The notes below the pieces were generated by a model that saw nothing but the letters and a program-made list of their open reading frames with translations, made no database searches and was not told where the DNA came from. Shown here piece by piece: positions 22,238 to 33,817 of a stretch of 64,000 bases of DNA (positions are counted from its first letter, which is position 1; every line of letters begins with the position of its first letter). Position numbers and translations under genes: made by a program. The DNA is taken from the NCBI GenBank assembly GCA_004123355.1, contig SCHM01000001.1:4580001-4644000 (forward strand). The letters are read 5' to 3'. This DNA is from Amphirosellinia nigrospora (lineage: Eukaryota; Ascomycota; Sordariomycetes; Xylariales; Xylariaceae).

Positions 22238-22350
22238 CGATCCGAGATACTTAGATAGGTACTCTTAGAGTTCAGCCACACGCATCTCGGTTGGCTCACG
22301 ATCGCTAAGTTGCGCCACCGAACTGGGGATCGCGCAGGGTCCAGTGGATC
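22238..22350 (+). promoter_or_regulatory. Cluster of GATC sites far upstream of frq; candidate light/clock element
   Basis: Four GATC cores lie within 113 bp: CGATCCG (22238), CGATCGC (22299), GGATCGC (22327) and GGATCAA (22346), with TTATCC sites close behind. White Collar complex elements at Neurospora frq are built on GATC/GATNC-type cores. The cluster is about 2.4 kb before the frq start codon, within the range seen for the distal clock box plus long leader. The assignment is inference from motif and position only. Confidence 0.3.
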
Positions 22351-24762
22351 AAACCAGAACCCCTAGAACCCCCAGAACCCTTATCCACGGAATCGCTTAT
22401 CCCGTGAGACCCTTATTTTACCACACATTACTGGATCATGCACGGCTAAGGCATGGTGGCTGTTTAAATGGTGAACTGGTACATATAATTCTTGCGTGAC
22501 ATTTGGTCCCGAAATATCAAATGGAACCCTACCTGTTCCAGTGTAGTACCGGGCACGCACATACTTAAGGTGATACCGGTAACAAGTGCCATCCCCACCG
22601 CGTGCGAGGGCTCTGTTGTCGTTGTTGCCGATTCCCACTGATATCACGATCCCAAACGCAGTAGCCGTGCAGGCCCTGGCACCACCTTGTCACCTTGTCA
22701 CCTGGTCTGATGAACGTATTTATGCCCGTCCAATCAACGCAACAAGCATCGGAACAAGCATGGGAGTCTGTACAATGAGTTGTCACGTATTCTCTCCAGT
22801 TCGTATTTGCATCGGAGTGTGCGTTGCAATCCTATAATTTATTATTTAGGGTACATTTTGCAACTACTATTGCTTACATGAACAGATGCCTACCTGTAGG
22901 CGCATGTGGCTTGGTAGGGTCGACTAAAGTTGGCCTTGGTACAAACCTACATATGTATACCTAAGTACTAATGCTTGTGGTTGTTTAGGTAGTGTAGAAC
23001 TGGGGGAATACAAACTGACTGGTGGCGAGTATCGACAGCGGAGGTGCTGGCCAATCGTAGCGTTTCCCATCAAGACATCGACGATGCAGCACTTGCGAGC
23101 CGACTTTGAACTTGTCGACAACATGGGCAGCCCCACTTCATTTCCCTCCCCACTAACCTTGCTCGGTGCCGGTAAGCTTCGATGTGGTTACTATACCTAC
23201 CTAATTCGGTTGTTTGAGAGGAACTGACGTTATGCTCGTACACGATCTGCCTACATATATGACACTGAGGTAGCCGAACACCAAGATGGCCTTCAAGTAA
23301 ATAGTAGCAGCACTGAGTTGCTGTGCTGCAGTAGCATCTATGATACATGCATGGCCCCAGAAGTCCCTATGTGACATATAGCTCGTTGCCGTGCAGAGAA
23401 AGGCCTACTTGGGCAGAACTGGATAGCTAAGTACCTCCTAGATAGGTACGTTCTCAAGGTGCTAGACCCTTCCATTCTCTGACCCTTCGCGCAAGGCACA
23501 GGCGCACAACGGGAGTGGGGCAGGACCCTGGATCGGCGCCGTCCAACCCTGCTAGCCATACTAAGAGGACTACTAGCAGGTAAGATGCAGAGGATGTCTC
23601 CCGATCCAAGCACCCTCCCCACACGACATCGGGATCGAGCGCAACGCTGTTCCAATCTCCATTTTGAGTCCCGCCATCCTCGTCGTCCTCACTCTCACCA
23701 TGCTTGCTGAGACTTGCAAACGGTTGCCACCCACGCCGCCGCCGCCGCTGCACACAGCGAGCGCACTGCGTACTTAGGCCGTCAGCCAGACCATGTTCTT
23801 GACCAGGGTCATGTGTGGCCAAAGCTCCGGCGAGCGATGGGATTCACATCTTTTCCTTATTGACGATTTGCCAGTGGCCTGATAGCCTGCTAGAGGCGCG
23901 TCCCCGTCTCGGTATACTCTCCGGCGTCCCCACGACCGACAACTATTAGGTTTTGTCTGCTCTGCCTCACAATCTCGATGTACGATGCCAATCTTCTCAT
24001 TATTCCATCTCGTTTGCCCCATGCACCACCGTTTCTCCCGTGCAGCTTTCCGTGCCTGGCCATCACTGGTTCCCGCCCATCCATCTCATCCCTCCCTCCC
24101 ATTTTTAAACATCCTTTCGGCTTCTTCCCTAGGCCAGTCTTAGTCTCGATCCCTACATGTGTTTTGTCTATTCTACCCATCGCCCATGACTCGAAATTGA
24201 TCTTGAAAACACGCACCACCCCCCTTCCTCTACATTTGTATAATAGAGAAACCGCCCGATTTTGCTTATTCGGCTGTGTTATTTCTCTAAATTCTACCCT
24301 CATTGCTGCTGCAGTAGAACACGTCCGCGGCAGTCGTGTGACTGTGAGTGTGTCAGACAAAGTTGTTAATAATAACCCAGTCCGCAAGCTAACCTTACCT
24401 AGGTGTTGTACGTATGACGTCGCCTTTCATCACCCTTCGATCTTCTCATTTCTGTCGACTTCCTCCATCATGCTGCATCTGAAGATAGCGTTGCACCTTT
24501 CTCAAACAAGTGTTCCACCGCTCATACTGGGTCGCGAAAACACCTAGTCCGCCCATGTTGGGTCGGTTTTATAAATCACTATGACCCTATTATTCGCAAC
24601 TTGAGAGCCCAAACAGTTATTGACTCGATTATAGACCAACATACGATCGACTTGCATATTGAATAATATTTCGTTGTGCATAACATAACCACGATGTCCA
24701 TCGGGCAAAAATACTTGTGAACACCCATTTCTTAACCGATGTAAAACATCAATCCAAATACC
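22351..24762 (+). promoter_or_regulatory. frq upstream region and probable long leader
   Basis: 2.4 kb with no independent gene. From about 23960 to 24540 the plus strand is pyrimidine-rich (many CCC/TTC runs), as expected of a long fungal 5' leader. It contains small upstream frames, including one of 189 codons at 23978-24547. Neurospora frq is known to have a leader of more than 1 kb with upstream ORFs and alternative splicing; I infer the same arrangement here but cannot place the transcription start. Confidence 0.45.
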
Positions 24763-27714
24763 ATGGCAGACCCCGAGAACACGCAAGCGGGAACGAATCT
24801 GCCCCCTACTGTCACCTACACGAACCCCGAAGAACAACGCCCGAGAACTCTATAACCTTGCGACATCATCGCCTCGCTCGGGATGCCTCGAAACGACATC
24901 CCCGCCCGCTATCCCAAATGCCCATTCGAGTGCAGCCAGGGGCCAGATGAAACCACCAAGAAGGAATTCGTCAGATGAAAGCAATGAGACAGGATGGAGC
25001 GACCCGAGGCAATGGTTCGACAAATCGAATCAGCACACTGGCGGCACCCTTCTTACCAGCGTTATGGATGTCGATCCGCCATTTTTTCAGAAGGAAACCG
25101 ACTCCTCCAACGAGGAGGCTCACAATATTCCATCGATAAGTCCAGCGTATAGGCACTCTTTTCGACCGGGCATGGCAAAGAGTAGCAGCGCTGATGATTA
25201 CCGGAGTGTCATTGATGACCTAACCATTGAAAACAAGCGCCTTAAAGAGGAACTGAGGAAGTTTAAACAAATGGGTCCGGATTCCTTACGCAACGATAAG
25301 CTTTTTGAAGTTAAAATGCATGGCCTACCTAGCGCGAAGAAAAGAGAACTTGAAGCTACATTAAGGGATTTCACAACGAAACTGGAGCGTGCAAGTACTG
25401 GGCCCCCACCAGCCGGAAGAAGTCAGGCAAATCTAAGGAAGGGGCCTCATCCGCTTCGAAACACGCCTCTTCTACCTCAGGTTCTAATTCGAGGCCCGTG
25501 GACTCTGCCTATGCTTCTATGGGGACAGGACAGAGCTCATCCCTTTTGGGGCAGACCAGATCTGCTCGTTTACGATCAACCCAAAATATTGAGGATTATC
25601 TACGAGACATTCCCGAAGGACTTTGGCCGAGGCCGGCTACAATGACAGATCATGAGAAGAAGAAGCTTGTTGTAAACGATTGGAGCAACTTTTTACTGGC
25701 AAGATGGGCCACCCGGCTGATCAACCCCTCTTAGCCGCCCTCCCGCAGCGGATAGTGGAAGATACCGAAATGGTAGATACTAGTCCTAAGATTGACCTAG
25801 TGGGAGAAGGCGCTCGAGAGGCTACGATACGGCTAGGAGAAGGGCGCCAAAAGACAAGTCATTCACACACTACGACTTCCGCATCTAACACTCGCACTCA
25901 GTCGCAATCACAATCACATTCAATCCCGCGTTCGTACGCCGACCACCAATCTCATGACCAATTTAATTCTCGCGACAATGATAAGGACAGCGGCGTAGCG
26001 GCCATGGGAGCGGAAGTGGTAGGAGAAGCGCCAACGAGGGTAAGAACACGTCGCCGCAGGAGAATATGCACGCTTCGGAACAGCGACCCACCCGCCCACG
26101 CGATTTGGACCCTGATCGCAAGCAGGTCCCCGCGGACAACATGGAGTACATACGTCATTTGGGCATCGTCGCACCTGAATCCCAGCCTCAGTTTTCGGCT
26201 AGAGACGTGTCGCCAGATGCGGACGGCTGGGTGTATCTCAATTTACTTGGCAACTTGGCGCAGCTTCACATCCTCAATGTCACCTCTGACTTCATCCGCA
26301 GCGCCGTATCAGAAAAGAGTACTAAATTTCAGCTGTCTCCCGACGGCCGAAAGATTCGATGGCGTGGCGGAGATGAGGGCACCAGGTTTACAAGCGATGG
26401 CGGCAGCAAGTCACAGACGGAACGCTCCAGCGACGAGACGGATGGGTCGAATGGACTCAACCAGCGAAAGAGACAGAAGGGGTCCAAATTCGGTCTGGGC
26501 GTTCAGGATTCCAACTCTTCCGAGAGCTTCCACTACAAGCCCCTCTTTGTGCACCAACAAAGTTCATTTGACACCGAAGACCCGTCGAGTATGGGTGACA
26601 GTGGCTCATCAAACGGACTGTCTGGAGAGAGTAACCTAGGGTTGCACTCAAAATGGAACCAGAGCGGCGTTTCGACTGGTCACAGCCAGCGCAAGCGTCG
26701 CCGCGATGGCGCCATAATTTATTATAGCGGGGCGCCATTCTGCACGGATCTCTCTGGTGATTGTAGCTACGGTGAAGTGTCTCCCAACACGTATGATATG
26801 ACGTCATCGGGTGACAACCTACGCAGGAGGATCCAGCCGCTCTCCACCTGGTTCATCGGCCTTCATCAAATCGAACTGCATCTGGGTCTTCGATTCCTTT
26901 TAAGCCACTCAGCGAGCTGAGCCCAGACTCCGCTATAACGAATTCGAACAATACGAGCGAAAGCGATGCTGAGGACTGCATCGAAGCAGAGTTCCCTTGG
27001 TCGAGTTCTGAGCAACAAGCTTATTTGGCTAACCTTGAAGCAAGTGGCTTAGGTGGTGTGTCACCGGACGATCATTTTGTTATCGTTATAACTACTAGAC
27101 GCCCCAAAGAAGGCAGTTCAGATGACGATAGTGAAGATGATAGCACTGACGACGATGCGTCGCCTCGATTGCCCCCGAAACTCGTGAGTCGCGTCAGCCA
27201 TGATACTGATGGCTCACGAGGAACCGCCGATTCGATTGTTAGTAAACTAGCTCAGATATCAACCGAACCGCATGTACCAGGGTATACTCCAACTCGCAAG
27301 GCGGTGACAATTAAGATCAGATATCTTAATAGTAAGGTTCGTCGCCTGCCACCCGTCCCGCTGCCACCACCAATGTTCTATTTCCCGTCGGGTGATTCGG
27401 ATTCCGATTACGGAGCCAGTTTTGAAGAGGAGGCCTCAGTCTCTTCTGAGCGAAGTATTCTTAGCAAACGGCCTATGCTTGAGGGTAGCCCAGATTCCGA
27501 TAACCGCGATCTTTCTGGAAATGATGAAGAGGATGAGCATTCGGAAGTCGAGCCAATATTTGCACTATCTTCTGGGGATGCGAATAAGATGTCCGGAATT
27601 AGACGTGGAGACCAAACCTCGACGACACCTTTATCGAAAATTACCACTGGAAGCTCGGTCGCTACTGCCGGTGGAGCAGGTAGCGGGTATTACAGTTCTA
27701 TGGAAGACGCTTAA
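24763..27714 (+). CDS. frq: Circadian clock protein FREQUENCY
   Basis: FRQ is the negative element of the fungal circadian clock; with FRH and casein kinase 1 it inhibits the White Collar complex. The start [10 protein letters not shown] at 24763 corresponds to long FRQ. Conserved blocks in order: [51 protein letters not shown] (dimerising coiled coil), [46 protein letters not shown] then [122 protein letters not shown] and the end [20 protein letters not shown]. Coding length is about 985 codons against 989 in Neurospora. No coding intron. Six frame changes (near 24825, 24940, 25402, 25675, 26020 and 26825) look like base-calling errors; those at 25402 (C run) and 25675 (A run) are homopolymers. 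Confidence 0.95.
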
Positions 27715-29290
27715 ATGACACCTTTTAAGCTTTCTTTATTTTGTTCCATTACTTATGGATATTATCTAATCGGCGGTTTTCATCAAAACTCGGTTTTCTA
27801 ATGGAACGGCTTGGATGCCTACAGCGAAATTTAGCGAAGCGGAGCGATTTTGTTTACTTTTACGGCGGGAATGGCGATTGCGTACGGAAATTTTTGGAGT
27901 ATTGATCTGAATGATACCTTTGGTGCTATAAAATAGGAGGGATGGTTTGGGTCAGCTTTATGAGCTTCTATGAGGATATAGAGAGGTGGATACTTATCGA
28001 ATATGACATCGCATCCTACTTTATAGGATAATACGACAAAACTCGCACATAATTATTATAGGATTACGCGCGATGCTGTATCTCTTAAGTACGTGATGGA
28101 CAAGTAAAATGCTGTCAAGACACAGCTGTGAGTGCCACTGTACCAAGAGGGTATAGCAATACGTACCTAGTATCTCGGAGGACATGCGTGCAATTCTCTT
28201 TAGGGTCTATGAGTTCCATCCACTGCCCACGTTGTATGTTGTATATTGTATGTAGAGAGTAATAGGTTTGGATACTCTCCATTCATTCTCTTCGCTATTG
28301 CTCACTCATGCTAAGGCCGTTTGCCTTGGCCGAATTATTGAGCGTGCGGTGTTAAATCGTTATAGCTTAGTCAACACTAGTAGGAACACATACATATGGA
28401 ATCGTGCAATCAACGAGCTTTTTAAAACTACTCCATGTATCATATAGTTCTCTTCCTCCAAACTCAATTTAGTTCTCTATAGCTTCTTCGATAAAGCTTG
28501 ACGTTAGAATCAAAACTAATCGAGCAATACCCGGCAACCTCTTGTACTTCACAATGGTAGCCTATCCGGAGCGGATAGATGGCGAGATTTGATACAAACC
28601 TGTGTTAATTCTGAGTCTTGACGATGCCTCCCAGGTTAGTCGATTTCGAGTGTCCGGGTCCACTAAATCAGGGCTGTCTCCAGATACTACCTAAAGGGGA
28701 ACTAACCCAATTACATTTTAGCGTGATAGAACTACCGGCTAAGCTTTACTTAGGTAGTGCTAGCTCGGCGCGGTCCGCAACAAAAATAGGCTTAGCTCCA
28801 AGGCACCAGAAACTAACCAGATTCGCACCGTCGCAGATCAACCCGATCTACTGTAGAACGATTTATGCTGGTCGACCATCACTGATTATGACGCTTGTAT
28901 CTAAACACCTTGGTGAAAATCCGCATATTCTACATTTTTATGGCTTCGACCAAGTACATCTAGGTATCCACTCTCTGCATCTAAAACGCTCACGTAGAGG
29001 GGGGGACACCCTCGCCTCTCTTGACATGCCGCCAACTACAGATGACTATGATGCCGCCAGCCTGAGTTATATCTACAAGATGGTGCAGAATTAGGACATC
29101 CATTGTCGTAATCTCTTCTTCTTCTTCTTCTTCTTCTTCTATAACTGTCTTGTCACGATTGGAAATTTTAGCGGCTCTTTAATTCAGGGGTAGGACGAGT
29201 TGAAATCAATGATTTAGGGGGCCTGCATACGAACTAGGTACGGAATTGACAGAGAGACTTTAAGAAGAGGTCTGATCGAGAGAGGGAGCT
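27715..29290. other. Region downstream of frq
   Basis: No convincing gene. A 158-codon plus-strand frame (28618-29094, ending YIYKMVQN) has no recognisable motif; it may be chance or a decayed gene. A CTT trinucleotide microsatellite of about 27 bp lies at 29114-29140. Confidence 0.4.
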
Positions 29291-29304
29291 CTTTGCACTT
29301 AAGT

Positions 29305-29460
29305 CTGCTACCTGCGAGATAATAGCCTGGCGCCAGCCGTTCAAAAGTTGGCAGATGAATATATCAAGAGAAACCATGATGTAGAGATGTCTCCTAGCCT
29401 TGAAAGGCTTACAGGGGCCATAATATTCACATGTGCTGGGACAAACAGCACAATAGCGTA
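29305..29460 (+). pseudogene. Possible cytochrome P450 gene fragment
   Basis: A short stretch translates to YLRDNSLAPAVQKLADEYI, KRNHDVEMSPSLERLTGAII, FTCAGTNSTIA and is followed at once by GTAAGTGAG, which resembles a splice donor. The AG-x-N/D-S/T-T pattern after an amphipathic helix recalls the I-helix of fungal P450s. No heme-binding segment or other exon is visible around it. If real it is a remnant; the family call is weak. Confidence 0.2.
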
Positions 29461-29742
29461 AGTGAGATAGTGGAAGTGCTGAGTCTGCCGGTTGTGTGTC
29501 TATTTGAATTTATGAGCTTGACGGTGGTTTAAACTAAACACAAGCCCGTGAGACCAAAACAACAACCAAAAAACGAAGGGTTCAACCCGACAGGTGTTGT
29601 TCATAACTATTCAATCTTGATCCAGCATCTGATATTTCTCCTTTCCATTCTCACACCTCTCCTTTCCCAACAACTGCGGCCAACTGAAGAGGAGGACCAA
29701 ACGAGAGTGAAGGTGTCGCCCGCCCCGTGCAACAGAGGCCAT

Positions 29743-30007
29743 TTCTGAGCATGTTAGAAAAGGGGTCGATGGAAAGCACCTGGCAAATTGGCGAGCAGAA
29801 AGACTTACAGTGATAATCACAATCCGGGCAGTCCCCGCGTTTTGTGATCCGCTCAATACCCGCCGAATAATCCGGCTGTAGATGGGGACATTGGAGTCCC
29901 CTGTTGGGGTTCTGGCACAAATAGGTACATTTCCTCTGCGTATGCCAATGCCTCGGCAACTCCTTGCAGCCGTCGTAACTGTAGCTGCGTGTTATGTACC
30001 TGCACAT
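29743..30007 (-). CDS. Small cysteine-rich protein, 66 residues
   Basis: Exon 1 runs 30007-29809 and begins MCRYITRSYSYDGC. It continues with CTYLCQNPNRGLQCPHL and ends RGDCPDCDYH. The CxxxC, C and CPxC spacing resembles a widespread class of short ascomycete proteins that start MC.Y and probably bind zinc. A clean intron follows (GTAAGT to CTCAG), and splicing joins T to AA, so the stop codon exists only in the spliced message. Without splicing the frame continues past 29700. No signal peptide. Function unknown. Confidence 0.5.
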
Positions 30008-31472
30008 CGTGACGGGATAGATAGTCGACGAACGGGAGGCTCTTGGCTGTATTGTAGAAAGTCTTGAGATGGAAATAGGCGAGAAGGGTGAGGGAATGTT
30101 CTTGAATGAAGATTATGCTGGCTGGATCAGCAGCTCTTTATGAGTATCTCAAGAGGTGAGCTCGTCCTCCTTGTCGCCAGATTCCTGCGCGATTCTCTTA
30201 TCCGCTACTCACCTACGCCTCATCGCATCGTGTAGCCCCCCTATGCGAGACATCCGGAAGCGTGACCTGATTGTCATGCTGACTATAGAAGGAGCCGGCT
30301 TGCTCGTGTGCATTTGTGATACAGGCGTCGCTCTCTAGTAGTTAATACATGCTTTTGTCTTCTGCTAACTTGGTTTGGAAATGTGCGGCATTTTTATAGC
30401 TCCCTTAGTTAACTTGTTTTGACAGGAGCCACAGCGCCGTGGCCGATGGATATTGTACTAAGGTGATGACCACGTGGTTATTATAGCTTTGTTGTGGTAT
30501 GTCAACTGTTTAACTCTGAATCCCGCCCTTTATCATGTTACACCTGTCGGATAGGGGTAGCGTGGGTAGGACAGAAGTGACGAGCGGAGGTATTAAACAT
30601 ACACAAAATTGACTGCATAATGAAGTCGTGTATCAGCTTCGGTTTGGGTATCGCGTCGGGAGCTGACATGCTTTAGCGGTGGCCTAGGACTGAATAACTG
30701 CGTGCCGGTATCCAACGCATGAAAAAGGAGGACATGTGTGATATTTTAGGCATATAAATACATTTCTAGAAGTGAAACACGATGAATAGTTGGGTATAGC
30801 ATATAGTAGATATATATACACGAAGTGTCTGTATCCCTACGTTCCGTACTACAATGATGAGCCGATCTACCTTGCTGGGATCAGCCTGGAAGATTCACCA
30901 CATGAAGCAAAATACAACTCCCAATAGGCATCGGTAACGGCAGTCACACGGTAGTCACTGCTTACTGAATCTTTCTCATCTCCCCGAGTCTGACTATAGG
31001 TTATCGCTCAACAGTTCTCAGACGCCCCTGAGCATATAACGAAAGCCAAGTTGTATTATCTATATCAGAAACGTCTAGGTGCTTATAGAAAACTTTTAAT
31101 CTACATTCTTATGGTAGCTTTCTTCCATTGGCAAGGAAGGTAAATGAGGAATAAGTATAAAGTATACAGTATGATGTAGTTAATTGTTCATCCTTGTAAG
31201 TAAACGGGGTAAGCTTAGGATTGGGGAATCCTTACCTAGGTAGGGCGGTTACATTGAGTGATAGGGTGGTGTAGCGGAGGAAGGAAAACAACTCGCCAAG
31301 TGAGCTTCAGCTGAGCGCCTGATGAAGTTGTCTTTTACCTGATGTTTTGGTAGCACTTAACTTGCTGAATACTAATCGACACTCTCAATCTCAGGGTCAT
31401 TCTAGATTCATCAGCGACAAAAAGTTTTTTCAGTCTAGATTTTCATTATTACTACTTTATTCTGTCAAGAAT
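30008..31472. other. Intergenic stretch, no supported gene
   Basis: AT-leaning spacer between the Cys-rich gene and the HET relic. ACCTAGGTAGG near 31235. Nothing else seen. Confidence 0.45.
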
Positions 31473-32119
31473 ATGCGACTGCTACACGTGGGCAGCCTGA
31501 AACTCATGAAATTCTTCGCTGAGGATCGCCCAAACCATGCGATTCTATCACATCGTTAATAGACTTAACGACGAAGATGTCGGGTGTTCAGACCCAGGCG
31601 TCTGGCATAAAAAGAAGACACGAGGAGCTGAAAAGGTACCGAACGCCTGCAATTTGGCCCACGGACTTGGATGTGACTGCATCTGGATCGAAACTTGCTG
31701 TTCTACAATAAGGATTAGTCTTACGTAGATAATCGGTTCTCCAAGGCTAATGAGTTGTCCGCTCTTACGAAGATAGACGAGGCGGTTTTAAGGCATGGTC
31801 ACGAAAGATCTAAAGAGCCCCGTTATGTATATGTGGCATCGACTACGATGACAACAGACTTCGGGAGTTTCGTAGTCTACCGGTGGGATTATTCGATATA
31901 AATATGCCCCTGCTTTACGGCGAAAAGAGCAAGGCCTTCAGACGCCTGCAGGAAGAAATCATTAACCAAACAAGCCATCGTCAACGAAGGCTTGGAGGTA
32001 GATGTACTCTTGTTTTCAATATCGGCGAGACAAACATACTGGGCAATTCTGATTTGCACAGTTGGCTAAAGAAATTACCAGGGCCAGATCGTTTACTTGT
32101 ACGAGAATGCACCGACTAA
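31473..32119 (+). pseudogene. HET-domain (heterokaryon incompatibility) gene relic
   Basis: Recognisable pieces of the fungal HET domain lie in order on the plus strand: MRLLHVGSLKLMKFF with PNHAILSHR at the start, LAHGLGCDCIWIETCC in the middle and GLFDINMPLLYGE..AFRRLQEEII at the end. Intact HET genes have several hundred more residues. The copy is broken by several changes and is much shorter than the family norm, so it is a fossil. It is moderately decayed, since motifs are still legible. HET genes are often lost this way in fungi. Confidence 0.7.
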
Positions 32120-32749
32120 CTCAACTCTAGTATTCAGTCTGGAGAGCTCGGATAGCCTAAGTTATGACTTAGAGACATTTATCTCTATGGTTATTTGGGA
32201 TAATTATTTCAACTACTCATGAATATCACTAACGGGCGTATGCACCAAACCACATCCACAGCCCGAGATTACCAAGATAGGAGCTGCACATCTAAGAAGG
32301 ATCACTCTGCAGTTGGCGAGTTCCGTCGTGGAAGTTCTGGTTGGGGTGAGGTTGTATCATTTCAAGAACAATTGATTCGCTGAACTCACGGTGAGCGTAG
32401 ACTCGACGCTCTGAGGCGGGAGGCGTTCCTGGTAAGAAGCATGATTGATCGAGGCTCGATGTTTGATTCGAGTTGATATAGGAAACCCCACCCACCAAAG
32501 TTAGGTACTTAGGTATCCGGTACTATCGACCAGATATATATGTTAAGGTCAGCCCCACATAACCCCATCATGTGCAACAAGCTTTTGATTCGAACCCCTC
32601 CATCTGGGTTGGTAGGTGGTAGGTACCTACACTAGCTCGCAACGCGCATTCGCTTCAGTCAAATAAATGTTTGAGCTGCCTTCCGATACCACTGGTAGTC
32701 TTCCTTGCGCCGGCAGCTTTATTCGTGTCATAATTGTATGGTAGGAAAT

Positions 32750-32799
<50 letters not shown>

Positions 32800-32907
32800 G
32801 AGAAGCTGCCGCCATGGCAGAGCAAGCTGGAGAGACAGCAGTAGGGTGTGTTTCGGTCCATAACCCCTTAGCTTGGTGCCTCTGTTGAGAAAACCTCTGT
32901 TGACACG
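32120..32907. other. Spacer with tetranucleotide microsatellite
   Basis: No gene. Contains an (AAGC)n array at 32751-32799 and GTAGGTGGTAGGTACCTAC at about 32611. The right end is the promoter of the prefoldin gene. Confidence 0.5.
32751..32799. repeat. (GCAA)n microsatellite, about 12 units
   Basis: Near-perfect tandem tetranucleotide repeat of about 49 bp in the spacer upstream of prefoldin subunit 3. The LLACLLAC-type frames across it on the minus strand are a by-product of the repeat, not genes. Confidence 0.9.
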
Positions 32908-33817
32908 ATGAGCGCCGACGCAGCAAAGGCTCAGCGCCTACGAATCCCCGAGGCATCCCCAGTGCGCCCTTTGTCGATAAGGTTGAGGACTATGTTTCGT
33001 CAAGGCAGGAAGTAGAGGCCACCTTGCGCAATTTTCAGGAGATGATTTCGTACGCCTCGCCCCCGTCCCCGACCGTCGCCCGATTCGAGAGCCATGAGCT
33101 ATGTATATCGCGGACATATCAAGGGTAAAGAGGAGGGGGAGTTGCTGGCTAACGACGGAGCCTATTCTAGGAAATACCAGTTTATGGAATTGAACCTCCA
33201 ACGGAGGATCGCTGGTCTAAAAGACAAGATGCCTGACATACAGAAAACCTTAGACACTGTTCGCTTCCTGAAGACGAGGACGGTATGTTGTACCTACGAC
33301 CGACGTTGAAAGACGGCTGCTGACGGAGCACGTGGTAGAGCGACTCAGACCCTATAGAAACTACCTTCGAACTGAACGACACACTCTACGCCAAGGCGAA
33401 TATACCACCCACCGACGAGGTGTATCTATGGCTAGGAGTACGTCATGGAAGCCCTTTCCCACAATATGCGGTCTTCGGTCTGAATTACTAATGGCATCCG
33501 TAATTCCAGGCGAATGTGATGCTGTCGTACCCCCTTGATGAGGCGGTAACACTCCTCAAATCTAAACTGGCCGCCGCCAAGCAAAGCCACTCTAATTGCG
33601 AAGAGGACCTGGAATTTCTAAGAGAGCAAATCACTGTAAGCATGGCCAATCTCCGCGGCGCTGACGTATGTCTCGGCTGACTTGGTATGTTTAGACGATG
33701 GAGGTTGCCATTGCCCGCGTATACAACTGGGATGTGGTACAGAAACGAAAGGAGAAAGCCGAGGAGGATCGCAAGGGGACGGGATCTAAGGACGGGGATG
33801 ACCAGCCTAACGGATGA
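32908..33817 (+). CDS. Prefoldin subunit 3 (Pac10/VBP1 family)
   Basis: Alpha-type subunit of the hexameric prefoldin chaperone, which hands unfolded actin and tubulin to the CCT chaperonin in the cytosol. Five exons: 32908-33049, 33171-33282, 33339-33437, 33510-33635 and 33695-33817. Two coiled-coil helices flank the beta-hairpin segment: KYQFMELNLQRRIAGLKDKM / DIQKTLDTVRFLK, then TTFELNDTLYAKANIPPTDE and VYLWLGANVMLSYPLDEA, and the second helix KSKLAAAKQSHSNCEEDLEF / LREQITTMEVAIARVYNWDV. Summed exon length is one base short of a multiple of three; the loss sits in exon 1 near 32955 (between EASP and SAPFVDK). Corrected length is 200 residues, as in the family. Essential-type gene, so sequence error is the simple explanation. 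Confidence 0.9.

Noticed and set aside
23454-23822. 122-codon minus-strand frame upstream of frq
   Set aside because: No conserved motif; overlapping frames on both strands suggest GC-rich leader or promoter DNA. A frq antisense transcript is possible but cannot be seen in sequence.
32581-32600. GATTCGAACCCC resembling a reversed tRNA T-arm
   Set aside because: No matching D-arm, anticodon arm or acceptor stem around it; the similar GATTCAAACCCC near 38375 also lacks them.
32627-32956. Frames with LLACLLACLLAC repeats
   Set aside because: Produced by the (GCAA)n microsatellite.
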